Below are positions 1 through 7,093 of a DNA stretch of 15,717 nucleotides, in pieces. Under the pieces are notes generated by a model. The model saw only the letters and a list, made by a program, of their open reading frames with translations, did not search any database and had not been told where the DNA came from. Origin of the DNA: JBCAWW01 sp045106675. Lineage in GTDB: Bacteria; Bacteroidota; Bacteroidia; J057. The DNA is taken from assembly GCA_045106675.1 (NCBI GenBank), contig JBGCFA010000064.1:1-15717 (forward strand). The letters are read 5' to 3'. Made by a program: the position numbers and the translations under genes. Within the stretch, counting starts at the first letter, position 1. Each line of letters starts with the position of its first letter.

Positions 1-506
1 GGCTCGTCTTTGACTACCGCTGCGAGTATCGCATCTAGATCAGTTTGTTTTGGATAAGCAAAAAATACTGGTTCAGCGTGCATCCGACCCGTGCGTACGT
101 GTTGCTTGCGATCTTCTTCCTTATCTGGACGAGTGAGCTCATGTAGTTTGATCGTACCATCAAAATAATCGTCTATCGCCTCTAATACCATGAATCCCAC
201 TTGCTTATGGCCATCCATGATTTGCTGATATACATATAAAGAAGGTTGAGCATCTTGTTTGATCACTCCATCGGCTACTAGCTGCTGAAAATTGTCTCGC
301 CCTTTTTCATAGACGGGCATACCATAGGGATCGGCATCAGCAGGCAGATCAATTTCTGGTTTGATGATGCGCAAAAATGAGTGGGGATTTCCATCGGCTT
401 CAATCCGTGCCTCTTGGGCGTTGAGTACATCGTATGGGCGCGAAGCAACTTGGGCTGCAAACTCGGGGGTGGGGCGATAAGCGCGAAAAAGTTTGATTTT
501 GGCCAC
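1..506 (-). CDS. DUF1015 family protein (5' part, cut by window edge)
   Basis: Conserved protein of unknown biochemical role; only the first 168 residues are in the window and the frame is still open at base 1. Translation from a GTG at 504-506 gives AKIKLFRAYRPTPEFAAQ near the start, then RPYDVLNAQEAR (about residues 23-34) and, further on, KLHELTRPDKEEDRKQH. These two conserved blocks are typical of the DUF1015 family, whose members are about 400 residues. The GTG start is chosen because no in-frame ATG lies close upstream and the family begins with this MAxIKxFRAxRP pattern. It starts 18 bases after the serC stop, so it is very likely co-transcribed with serC, a common linkage in Bacteroidota. 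That suggests, but does not prove, a link to serine metabolism. Family assignment is fairly sure; function is unknown. Confidence 0.85.
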   Translation of the reverse strand, partial: MAKIKLFRAYRPTPEFAAQVASRPYDVLNAQEARIEADGNPHSFLRIIKPEIDLPADADPYGMPVYEKGRDNFQQLVADGVIKQDAQPSLYVYQQIMDGHKQVGFMVLEAIDDYFDGTIKLHELTRPDKEEDRKQHVRTGRMHAEPVFFAYPKQTDLDAILAAVVKDE

Positions 507-524
507 TTGCGTAGTTTTTATTGT

Positions 525-1610
525 TTAGGAATGATTACGTTCAAATTCTGTAAGAAAAGCCACTAAGGCTTCAACGCCTGCTAGTGGCATTGCATTGTAT
601 AGACTCGCTCTCAGGCCACCCACGGATCGATGTCCTTTAAGAAATAGGAGTCCTGCTGCTTCGGTAGCTGCAACTAATTCTGCTTCCAAGCTCCTGTTCT
701 CAAGATGAAAGCTAAGGTTCATCAAAGATCTATCAGGCTTGGCGACATTGGCGTGATAAAAGTCAGATTGGTCAAGGAAGTTGTAAAGGGTCGCGGCTTT
801 GGCTTCGTTGCGTTTTTGTATTGCAACTACTCCTCCTTCGGCTAAGGCCCATTCAAATACCAATCCTGCCAGATAGATGGCGTAGGTTGGAGGAGTATTG
901 AACATTGAGTCTTTGTCGGCATGAGTTTGATAGTCGAGCATAGTAGGACAAATATCCATCGCATTGCCGATCAAATCCTCACGCACAATCACAATCGTCA
1001 AGCCTGAAGGGCCGATATTTTTCTGGGCGCCTGCGTAGATCAAACCAAAATCTTCGACCCGGTATTCTTGGGACAAGATATTGGAAGACATATCAGCTAC
1101 CAGCGGGACTCCGGCCTTCTCCGCTAAGGAAGGAAGTAAAGTGCCGTAGATCGTATTATTGGTGGTGATATGCAGATAGTCTGCCTCTGGGTCAAAATCT
1201 GAGCTTTTTACTTTAGGTATGTAGGTATAATCCTTGTCTTTGGAAGACGCTACTACCCGAGCGTTTCCGTATTTATTGGCTTCCTTGATTGCTTTGGCAG
1301 CCCAAGCGCCAGTGTCTATGAAGTCAGCTTTCAGCGAACGCGAAAACAGATTGAGTGGCACCATCGCAAATTGGGTCCAAGCCCCTCCCTGTAAGAAAAG
1401 CACTTTATAGCCCGAGGGAATCTGCATGAGCTTGCGTAGGTTCGCTTCGGCTTGACTGATTATCTCGCCAAAGATCTTTCCTCTATGGCTCATTTCCATC
1501 ACAGACATGCCACTGCCTTGATAGTCTCGTAGCTCTGTTTGGGCTTTTGCTAGCACACTTGGTGGCAACATTGCAGGCCCTGCCGAAAAATTGTACACTT
1601 GTCGAGGCAT
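525..1610 (-). CDS. serC: Phosphoserine aminotransferase
   Basis: PLP enzyme that converts 3-phosphohydroxypyruvate plus glutamate to O-phosphoserine plus 2-oxoglutarate in cytosolic serine synthesis; in many bacteria it also acts in pyridoxal phosphate synthesis. The 361-aa length matches the family (about 360). Visible motifs are the N-terminal YNFSAGPAMLP (6-16), the phosphate-binding SHRG (41-44), FLQGGA (72-77), TTNNTIYGT (149-157), VADMSSNILS (171-180) and the PLP lysine in GAQKN (K197). Start ATG at 1608-1610 fits the family N-terminus. It is the first gene of a minus-strand unit with the DUF1015 gene and is divergent from the pyrophosphatase gene. All expected residues are present; I see nothing odd. 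Confidence 0.97.
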   Translation of the reverse strand: MPRQVYNFSAGPAMLPPSVLAKAQTELRDYQGSGMSVMEMSHRGKIFGEIISQAEANLRKLMQIPSGYKVLFLQGGAWTQFAMVPLNLFSRSLKADFIDTGAWAAKAIKEANKYGNARVVASSKDKDYTYIPKVKSSDFDPEADYLHITTNNTIYGTLLPSLAEKAGVPLVADMSSNILSQEYRVEDFGLIYAGAQKNIGPSGLTIVIVREDLIGNAMDICPTMLDYQTHADKDSMFNTPPTYAIYLAGLVFEWALAEGGVVAIQKRNEAKAATLYNFLDQSDFYHANVAKPDRSLMNLSFHLENRSLEAELVAATEAAGLLFLKGHRSVGGLRASLYNAMPLAGVEALVAFLTEFERNHS

Positions 1611-1634
1611 TATTACGTTCCTTTTAAGAAAGCG

Positions 1635-1665
1635 TGAAATTAGACGGTGATCTGGTCAATTCAAA
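1635..1665 (-). promoter_or_regulatory. Candidate promoter for serC
   Basis: On the minus strand TTTG (1662-1665) is followed after exactly 19 bases by TAATTTCA (1635-1642). The Bacteroidota sigma-ABfr consensus is about TTTG-N19-TAnnTTTG. The -33 box and the spacing fit well, but the -7 box matches only TAnnTT. It would start transcription about 15-20 bases before the serC ATG. The rest of the 143-base divergent gap shows no clear promoter for the pyrophosphatase gene. Confidence 0.35.
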
Positions 1666-1753
1666 AGCGAATAGTAGCCTTTCACCCCAAAGTTTCGTAA
1701 AGTGGCATATAGCTTGAATCTATAAATGAAAAACGCAGTAGTTAACTCAAAAT

Positions 1754-2491
1754 ATGGCAAGAAATACACTCACTCGTCTCTGGGAACTTATTGGTCTTCG
1801 ATACAAAAGTCATCCTTGGCACGGAGTGCAAATTGGGCCCGATGCGCCCGAAGAAGTTATCTCCTTCATTGAAGTAGTACCTTCTGATACTGTCAAATAC
1901 GAAGTGGACAAAAAGACAGGATACCTCAAGGTAGATCGTCCACAAAAGTTTTCCAACATTGTGCCTGCTCTATATGGATTTGTTCCTCAAACCTATTGTA
2001 TGGAAGAGGTCGCAGAATACTGTATGGACAAAACTGGGAAAGAAGGCATCATCGGTGATGGAGACCCATTGGATATATGTGTCTTGACGGAAAGAGATAT
2101 TACACATGGTGATATCTTGGTACCGGCTATTCCGATTGGTGGATTTCGTATGATCGATGGGGGAGAGGCTGATGATAAAATCATCGCTGTCCTCAAAGGT
2201 GATGAAGTATATGAAGATTGGAAGGATATCTCAGACTGCGCGCCTGCGATCATCAGACGCCTCAAGCATTACTTCCTGACTTATAAAGAAAATCCAGATT
2301 CTAAGGATGTTGCGCCTCGCTGTGAAATCACCCATACTTATGGACGTGAAGAAGCACTTGAGGTGATCAAACGTAGCATGAATGATTATCGGACTCGTTT
2401 TGGAAAGCTCGAAAACAAGCTTTCCGTCGCGACTCTAGAGATGATCAACTTTGGCCAGAGCTGGCAAGAGGCGCTTGAAGAAGGTAGCTGA
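1754..2491 (+). CDS. ppa: Inorganic pyrophosphatase (family I)
   Basis: Hydrolyses pyrophosphate to two phosphates in the cytosol with Mg2+, pulling biosynthetic reactions forward. Family I soluble PPase signatures are clear: KYEVDKKTGYLKVDR (49-62), YGFVPQTYC (74-82), the metal-binding DGDPLD (102-107), GGFRMIDGGEADDKIIAV (129-146) with its acidic residues, and KHYFLTYKE (171-179). At 245 aa it is much longer than the roughly 176-aa E. coli enzyme. There are about 40 extra residues before the catalytic core and a longer C-terminus (Arg/Glu-rich, about 195-245). It stands alone on the plus strand, divergent from serC and convergent with the small gene ending 9 bases downstream. Identity is very sure. 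Confidence 0.96.
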   Translation: MARNTLTRLWELIGLRYKSHPWHGVQIGPDAPEEVISFIEVVPSDTVKYEVDKKTGYLKVDRPQKFSNIVPALYGFVPQTYCMEEVAEYCMDKTGKEGIIGDGDPLDICVLTERDITHGDILVPAIPIGGFRMIDGGEADDKIIAVLKGDEVYEDWKDISDCAPAIIRRLKHYFLTYKENPDSKDVAPRCEITHTYGREEALEVIKRSMNDYRTRFGKLENKLSVATLEMINFGQSWQEALEEGS

Positions 2492-2500
2492 AACTCAAGC

Positions 2501-2773
2501 TCAGGCATAAGTCTTAACTAATGCAGTCGCATAATATTGCGTCCAGTGATCTCTAGGATTGTTGGACGCCATTTCTTTTTCTAGCCTGATCAGCTCATAG
2601 ACAATATGGCTTTGGGCTAAGTCTGTACCCAGTATGGAGTTAAGCTTCGTTTGGAGATAATTGGCGTACCGAAATGCCCACTCTGGATCAATACCATCTG
2701 TCGCAATGAATGCGTGGTGATGGGCTTGTCCAGTTTGCAGGAGGAGGTGAGTGATTTGATTAGCGGTATCCAT
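2501..2773 (-). CDS. Conserved hypothetical protein, 90 aa
   Basis: No known function. The small acidic, soluble-looking protein has no signal peptide or membrane segment. It contains a histidine cluster (QAHHHAFIATDG, about 16-27), DPEWAFRYANYLQTKLNSILG (29-49, partly helical by eye) and a C-terminal WTQYYATALV (77-86). From memory, small bacterial proteins with the pattern 'AHHxAFxATDGxDPxWxxWYAxYL...W..YYA' exist, so I consider it a real conserved gene. It is the last gene of the minus-strand series, starting 19 bases after the lytic transglycosylase stop. It is convergent with ppa, with only 9 bases between the two stops. Confidence 0.7.
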   Translation of the reverse strand: MDTANQITHLLLQTGQAHHHAFIATDGIDPEWAFRYANYLQTKLNSILGTDLAQSHIVYELIRLEKEMASNNPRDHWTQYYATALVKTYA

Positions 2774-2792
2774 ATTGGATGAATTTTGATGA

Positions 2793-3527
2793 CTAAAGCT
2801 TCAATAGATACAAATCATCTTGGCTGAGCTGTCCGTTGCCCGACTGTAGGGCCAAATATATTTTCTGCACTCCACCTACATATAACTCAGTCTGACGATT
2901 GATAGGAATCCTATCAGTCGCTGGACTGAGTTTGTTTTTCATGACAGCATAGCGGCCAGCATTATAGGCTGCTATCGCTAATATCTGGCTGGTATAAGGT
3001 CCATGTCCTTGTTTGCGAAAAAAATGATAATCTCCGGCCAACTGTCGGGTACCTTCCTTGATATTGTATTTGGGATCAAAGCGTATATCAAGTTGATAGA
3101 TACTATCCGTTGATTTAAGAGCAGCGATTTCCTCTAACTCAGCCTGATATGCGTTGCCCCATTCCGTTTGAGACTTGCCTTGATGCACCCGATCCGGTGA
3201 TTTGCGGGCCTGTTGATAGGCTCGATAGTTAGCGCTGAAATAAGAACCCTCACGGGGCATCAATTGCATCAGCCCAACTGCTCCGGCATAGGAGACATGG
3301 CGTTCCACGCAGTGTGACTCCTTGATCATCACCGCCTTGGCCAACATCCAATCCAAGTCATATTGATCGCCAGTCGCTTGGAAGAGGCTATCCCAACTTG
3401 TATAATCGGGAGTTAAGCGTTCCGCGACTAGCGACTCTGGCAATGAGACTAGAGAAAGATTGTCTTCAGGTTTAGGTTGCGCTTGGCAACTTATGAGTAC
3501 GAAAAAAGTGATGAAGAGTCTTTGCAT
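2793..3527 (-). CDS. Lytic transglycosylase (SLT domain), probable lipoprotein
   Basis: Likely cleaves the MurNAc-GlcNAc bond of peptidoglycan, forming 1,6-anhydro ends, at the cell envelope. The N-terminus is hydrophobic and ends in LISC with Cys14, a plausible lipobox, so a lipoprotein is expected. The SLT-type catalytic domain shows KAVMIKESHC (E70 as catalytic acid), AGAVGLMQLMP (81-91), NIKEGTRQLAGDY (155-167) and ILAIAAYNAGRYAV (182-195). Between GLMQLMP and the DPKYNI block are about 60 residues (92-150), against about 15-20 in standard SLT domains. The extra piece is charged and Gln/Glu-rich. The ATG directly abuts the TAG stop of the broken gene upstream (TAGATG), suggesting coupled translation. 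The enzyme class is sure; the particular Mlt/Slt subtype is not. Confidence 0.88.
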   Translation of the reverse strand: MQRLFITFFVLISCQAQPKPEDNLSLVSLPESLVAERLTPDYTSWDSLFQATGDQYDLDWMLAKAVMIKESHCVERHVSYAGAVGLMQLMPREGSYFSANYRAYQQARKSPDRVHQGKSQTEWGNAYQAELEEIAALKSTDSIYQLDIRFDPKYNIKEGTRQLAGDYHFFRKQGHGPYTSQILAIAAYNAGRYAVMKNKLSPATDRIPINRQTELYVGGVQKIYLALQSGNGQLSQDDLYLLKL

Positions 3528-3854
3528 CTACCAATAGATATTGAGGCCCGTGCTCATGATGGCGTAATGCATAACACGAATCCGGTTTTCCAACTCAATC
3601 ACAAACCCGCCAGGAATGGAATATGAATAGCCAAATCCAACTATGAATTGCCTCGGGATTTCATTCCATCTAAGGTAACCAAAATCTCTAAAATATGGGG
3701 CTGGGAGCTCAATGTTGCGTTCAAAATGTAGGAAATCAACACCTGCATTGATAAAAAGTACGCCTTTAGCTAGGGGGATATCTTTTCTGAATATTGGACT
3801 GATGCGAATCAGCTGTACTGGGGAGAGAAAGGGATCATCTTTAATCTGAGCCAA
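3528..3854 (-). pseudogene. C-terminal remnant of the broken envelope protein
   Basis: Open frame directly after, and in the same frame as, the TGA that ends the 3858-4628 ORF. It aligns residue for residue with the C-terminal third of the intact paralog at 4829-5962: FLSPVQLIRISP against FLSPISVIRISP, FERNIELPAPYFRDFGYLRWNEIP against FERNIELAYPEFRQNGYLRWLEIP, and a terminal YW in both. The only possible start near the break is a TTG (3852-3854). I read it as the 3' part of one gene split by a nonsense change, not as a gene of its own. Its alternating beta-strand pattern and final aromatic residue fit the end of an outer-membrane beta-barrel. Reinitiation or read-through cannot be excluded, since the frame below the stop is still intact. 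Confidence 0.75.
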
Positions 3855-3857
3855 GCC

Positions 3858-4628
3858 TCAAGTATTGTGCAATACGGCATCAATTTGAATCGAAAAAGGT
3901 TTACGAGACTTGGGTAATCTTGTCCGAAGAGAAATCCCAAATTCATTGCCTACACGATTACGATCGCCAATCGGAAGGGTCGTGAAAGGGGTTGAAAATG
4001 CCATTTTTAGCCCTATTTGGGGTCTTGCCCAACCTTGTGGACTCTCAATCACCTTGCGATAAGAGGCATTGACGCACTGATGATACTGAACGAAGACTTC
4101 GACAAACGCTTTTTCCGAAAAAGCTAATTTGTCTAGCCTTTCGGTAGCTTCTGGACAAGCGATGAAGGTTTCCTTTAGGAGCTCGCTATACCGCTGTTCA
4201 TAATGATAATAGGGTCTCTCGATGAGTTCGACTATTTCCCCAGCTTTGTTTTCTAGATAGTAATGATAGCCTGCCCCCGAGTCCATGTAGTAAAGGCTGA
4301 CCTCCCCAAGGAACACACTTGTGAGAAACAGCCAATTAAGTTTTTTGCGTTCCCCATCTGTTTTTATAGCCACCTCTCGCGATACGTACCAATTATCTGC
4401 TCCATTGTGTCCAAAAGCAGAAATATCTTCTGGGGGAAGCTTATAAACAACATTTGTATTAGGGCGTGAATAACGGATATATGTCTCATCATCCCAAGCA
4501 AACTTAGCTTCAAAGGTACAGTTTAGGGTGTCCCCGCTTCGCAGAACGATTTTGCCGGGCTTGAAACCTTGGGCCGACACAATGGATAGAGAGCCTAGGG
4601 TTATAAATAATAATAATAGATGTTTCAT
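3858..4628 (-). CDS. Secreted envelope protein, truncated by in-frame TGA (paralog 1)
   Basis: Function unknown. A signal peptide (MKHLLLLFITLGSLSIVSAQ, cleavage likely after Ala19-Gln20) precedes a domain starting KPGKIVLRSGDTLNCTF. There is a central KLNWLFLTSVFLGEVSLYY segment, a Cys/Tyr-rich helical-looking part (about 140-190), and then PQIGLKMAFSTPF, probably the first strand of a beta-barrel. It is clearly homologous along its length to the intact 377-aa neighbour at 4829-5962. The frame ends at TGA (3858-3860), where the neighbour has TGG for Trp in QRSWGLAQV; the same frame continues for 109 codons to 3528. The full gene would encode about 366 residues. The product as it stands would lack most of the predicted barrel, so it is probably non-functional. 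Confidence 0.75.
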   Translation of the reverse strand: MKHLLLLFITLGSLSIVSAQGFKPGKIVLRSGDTLNCTFEAKFAWDDETYIRYSRPNTNVVYKLPPEDISAFGHNGADNWYVSREVAIKTDGERKKLNWLFLTSVFLGEVSLYYMDSGAGYHYYLENKAGEIVELIERPYYHYEQRYSELLKETFIACPEATERLDKLAFSEKAFVEVFVQYHQCVNASYRKVIESPQGWARPQIGLKMAFSTPFTTLPIGDRNRVGNEFGISLRTRLPKSRKPFSIQIDAVLHNT

Positions 4629-4760
4629 GTTGTGGTATATTTTTTAGTGTTCAATAGCCAATAAGTCCTATCCCACTTTGCTAGGCGGAATGCATCTCAG
4701 AGAGACGGAGATATGCCGTAAGGCTTATCGCTTATTTGGAAAATCGGACATTGTGCTAGA

Positions 4761-4786
4761 GGGATTTGGGAGTGCTATCCAAACCC
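4761..4786. terminator. Hairpin in the 200-base gap between the paralogs
   Basis: GGGATTTGG (4761-4769) and CCAAACCC (4779-4786) pair over eight positions with one bulged A and a 9-base loop. It lies 43 bases past the stop of the upstream paralog (minus strand), a reasonable place for a terminator, but no U-run follows. I see no other feature in 4629-4828. Confidence 0.3.
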
Positions 4787-4828
4787 AAGACTTTATCTGA
4801 ATCTAAAATTCGGCATTTCTAATATTTA

Positions 4829-5962
4829 TTACCAATAAAAACTAGCGCCCAGACTAATTAGGATAAATTGGGTAAATCGAATGCGGCTTTCGAACTGGTA
4901 TAAGTGCCCATTGGGAGCATGATAGATATAGCCAGCTCCGGCGAAAAGGTGCTTCGGGATCTCCAACCAGCGGAGATAACCATTTTGACGAAACTCTGGA
5001 TAAGCTAGTTCGATATTCCGTTCGAATAAAAACCAATCATAGCCGAGATTGATAAAAACGCTATTGGCGTCCCAACGAAATTGCTGTTGCAGTAAAGGAC
5101 TAATCCGGATTACTGAGATGGGCGAAAGGAAAGCTTGGTTTCGAACCTGCGCTAATCCCCAACTACGCTGGTAAACACCATCCACTTGAATAGTGAATCG
5201 CTCACGGGTTTTGGGGATAGACCAGCGAATAGATAATCCTGCTTCCCAACCTACTCGTTCGCCGAAGGCAGTGGGGATGGTGGTGGCAAAGGGAGCGCTC
5301 AAGGCTAGTTTGAGGCCAATTTTTGGCAGGCTAACTGGGCTGGGAGGGGGCGTCATCACTTGATAAGGAGTCTCCAGACATTGATGGTAGTCCATGACTG
5401 CTTGCCTGAGGTCAGCTTCGTTGAACGCATAGTCTTTTACATTTTTGGCTACTTCCATACAGCCCATTAAGGCTCGTTGGAGTCCTACCAGATAAGCATG
5501 GTCAAAACGTGTCCGGGTGACTTTGGTTACGTCTATTTCCTGATATTTCCGATTGATCAGTTCTGTGAATTCGCCGGCTGAGTTTTCGATGAAAAAGTGC
5601 TCTCCGAGCCGCTTATTCCCTGTTTTGTAGAGACTAACCCTACCGCTAATGATACTTTCCAGAAATAACCAACGGATCCTACTTTGTTGATAAAGTTCAA
5701 TTTCGAGTTCTCGCGAGAGATACCAATAACCCCGCTCCAAATTACCAAAAGCTACTAAGTCAGAGGCCATGAGTTGAGATTGCTCATCGGTATGAGGGTC
5801 GATATAGGTCAGAAAGGGCTCTTCTTCCCAGGTAAATTGGGCTCGGAACTGGCATTGGAGGCTATCTCCATCTTTGAAGACGATCGTGCCGCTTTGAAAA
5901 GCTTGCGCACTCATCAACAAGGGGATAAAGATCAGCCATGAGGTACTGAATAATGATTTCAT
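4829..5962 (-). CDS. Secreted envelope protein, probable outer-membrane beta-barrel (paralog 2, intact)
   Basis: Function unknown; 377 aa. A signal peptide ending in LLMSAQ (about 1-20) is followed by AFQSGTIVFKDGDSLQCQF (21-39), a small beta-rich domain whose 'G-I-x-GD-(S/T)-L' pattern is shared with its neighbour. Next come GYWYLSRELEIELYQQ, a hydrophobic IRWLFLESIISGRVSLY (about 95-111), and a charged, partly helical segment with conserved Cys residues (CMEVAKN and YHQC). From PKIGLKLALSAPF onward alternating strands run to FILISLGASFYW. The terminal aromatic residue and strand pattern suggest an outer-membrane barrel. It is a tandem duplicate of the gene at 3528-4628, with a 200-base gap, and is divergent from the KAS III-like gene. 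Envelope location is inferred from signal peptide and strand pattern only. Confidence 0.8.
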   Translation of the reverse strand: MKSLFSTSWLIFIPLLMSAQAFQSGTIVFKDGDSLQCQFRAQFTWEEEPFLTYIDPHTDEQSQLMASDLVAFGNLERGYWYLSRELEIELYQQSRIRWLFLESIISGRVSLYKTGNKRLGEHFFIENSAGEFTELINRKYQEIDVTKVTRTRFDHAYLVGLQRALMGCMEVAKNVKDYAFNEADLRQAVMDYHQCLETPYQVMTPPPSPVSLPKIGLKLALSAPFATTIPTAFGERVGWEAGLSIRWSIPKTRERFTIQVDGVYQRSWGLAQVRNQAFLSPISVIRISPLLQQQFRWDANSVFINLGYDWFLFERNIELAYPEFRQNGYLRWLEIPKHLFAGAGYIYHAPNGHLYQFESRIRFTQFILISLGASFYW

Positions 5963-6033
5963 AAAGGTGGTGCTATTAAATGTGGTGAAATATAAGAGAA
6001 AGTTTGGCTAACTTTAAAAAGCAAATGGGAAAT

Positions 6034-7023
6034 ATGCGGAATGCGATCATAAAGGCTTCGGGGATATATGCCCCCAAAAGGGTTTTACCCAATAGTTATT
6101 TCAATGAACTATTAGGGGAGGATGTCGATACTTGGCTACGCGAACATCTGGAAATCTGTGAACGTCGTTGGTGTGAAGAAAACGAGTCTACGGCGGATAT
6201 TTGTGTTTATGCGGCGGAGGAAGCCCTCAAAAACGCAGGCTTGAATGGCAAAGATCTTGATCTTATCATTGTTGCTACCGATACGCCCGAATATTTGACG
6301 CCTTCGACAGCAACAGTGGTACAATATCGCCTCAAGGCTGAGCACGCTGGTACCTTTGATCTCAACGCGGCTTGCGCGGGTTTTGTTACGGCGATGGATG
6401 TGGCTGCGAAGTATATTAAGACTGATGATCGCTATCAAAATGTCTTGATCATCGGTGCCTATGCCATGAGTAAGTACCTCAATCCCAAAGACAAAAAGAC
6501 GGTGACGCTTTATGCTGATGGGGCAGGCGCAATCGTATTGCAAGCCGAAGAAAATAGCGAAAGGGGCCTGATGGGGAGCGAACTGCTCACCCTCGGTCAG
6601 TATCATGATGGTATGGGCATCTATGGTGGCGGGACCAAGCATCCCATGAATCAGCAGGCTATTGAAGATGGAAAACAGTATCTCAAAATCAACTATCGAT
6701 TTCCTCCGGAGCTAAATCTGCAAGTCTGGACGCATATGGCTAAGATGCTTTGCGAACGCTTGGATATACGCCCCGATGAGGTGCAGCATTACCTTTTAAC
6801 GCAGATTAATGTGAACACCATCCGTTCCACGATGGATATATTGCAAGTGCCTCATGACCACGCCCATACGGCCATGCATGACCGCGCTTATATTGGTTCT
6901 GCTTGTATCCCGACGGCTTTCCATCTTGCTTGGGAATCTGGTAAAATCAAGCCAGGAGATTGGATATTCATGATAGGTTCAGGTAGTGGATTGACCTTTT
7001 CAAGTGTCGCTTTTAAGTATTAG
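6034..7023 (+). CDS. KAS III (FabH)-like ketoacyl synthase lacking the usual His and Asn
   Basis: Thiolase-fold condensing enzyme of the FabH family; 329 aa from the chosen ATG. FabH homologs begin just before a '(K)IxGxGxYxPxxVxxN' block, here MRNAIIKASGIYAPKRVLPN, so 6034 is preferred over the in-frame ATG at 6025 and a TTG at 6004. The nucleophile is present in FDLNAACAGF (Cys114). The C-terminal fold is also clear (GKIKPGDWIFMIGSGSGLTFSSVAF). However the E. coli PHQAN block reads LTQIN (His to Thr256), and the GNTSAASVP block reads AYIGSACIP (Asn to Tyr287). The two residues that drive malonyl decarboxylation are therefore missing. It may transfer acyl groups or condense without decarboxylation. 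It lies 70 bases upstream of an acetyl-CoA acetyltransferase on the same strand. Family sure, substrate unknown. Confidence 0.88.
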   Translation: MRNAIIKASGIYAPKRVLPNSYFNELLGEDVDTWLREHLEICERRWCEENESTADICVYAAEEALKNAGLNGKDLDLIIVATDTPEYLTPSTATVVQYRLKAEHAGTFDLNAACAGFVTAMDVAAKYIKTDDRYQNVLIIGAYAMSKYLNPKDKKTVTLYADGAGAIVLQAEENSERGLMGSELLTLGQYHDGMGIYGGGTKHPMNQQAIEDGKQYLKINYRFPPELNLQVWTHMAKMLCERLDIRPDEVQHYLLTQINVNTIRSTMDILQVPHDHAHTAMHDRAYIGSACIPTAFHLAWESGKIKPGDWIFMIGSGSGLTFSSVAFKY

Positions 7024-7029
7024 ATGTCC

Positions 7030-7037
7030 TACCTTTG
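7030..7037 (+). promoter_or_regulatory. Candidate -7 promoter box for the thiolase gene
   Basis: TACCTTTG matches the Bacteroidota -7 consensus TAnnTTTG exactly and lies 56 bases before the thiolase ATG, just after the stop of the KAS III-like gene. No good TTTG is found 19-20 bases upstream, so this is a partial promoter match. It would let the thiolase be transcribed independently of the upstream gene. Confidence 0.4.
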
Positions 7038-7093
7038 TGCGGTGGAGATATTTCTCCTCGCCCCTCATTTCAATTTATCTTCACCTCATAAAA

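Noticed and set aside
3852..3860. Selenocysteine insertion or an altered genetic code at the TGA
   Set aside because: The paralog has Trp here, not Cys; I see no selenocysteine machinery or element, and other genes in the window end normally, including with TGA.
6009..6016. TAACTTTA as a promoter box for the KAS III-like gene
   Set aside because: Last base of the -7 box does not match and there is no TTTG at the right distance upstream.
6004..6033. TTG start at 6004 for the KAS III-like gene
   Set aside because: The FabH family begins just before the KASGIYAPKRV block; ATG at 6034 (or 6025) fits better.
7004..7093. Upstream extension of the thiolase frame overlapping the KAS III-like gene
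   Set aside because: The extra 30 residues are not thiolase-like; MNEVYIISAVRTP is the usual start.
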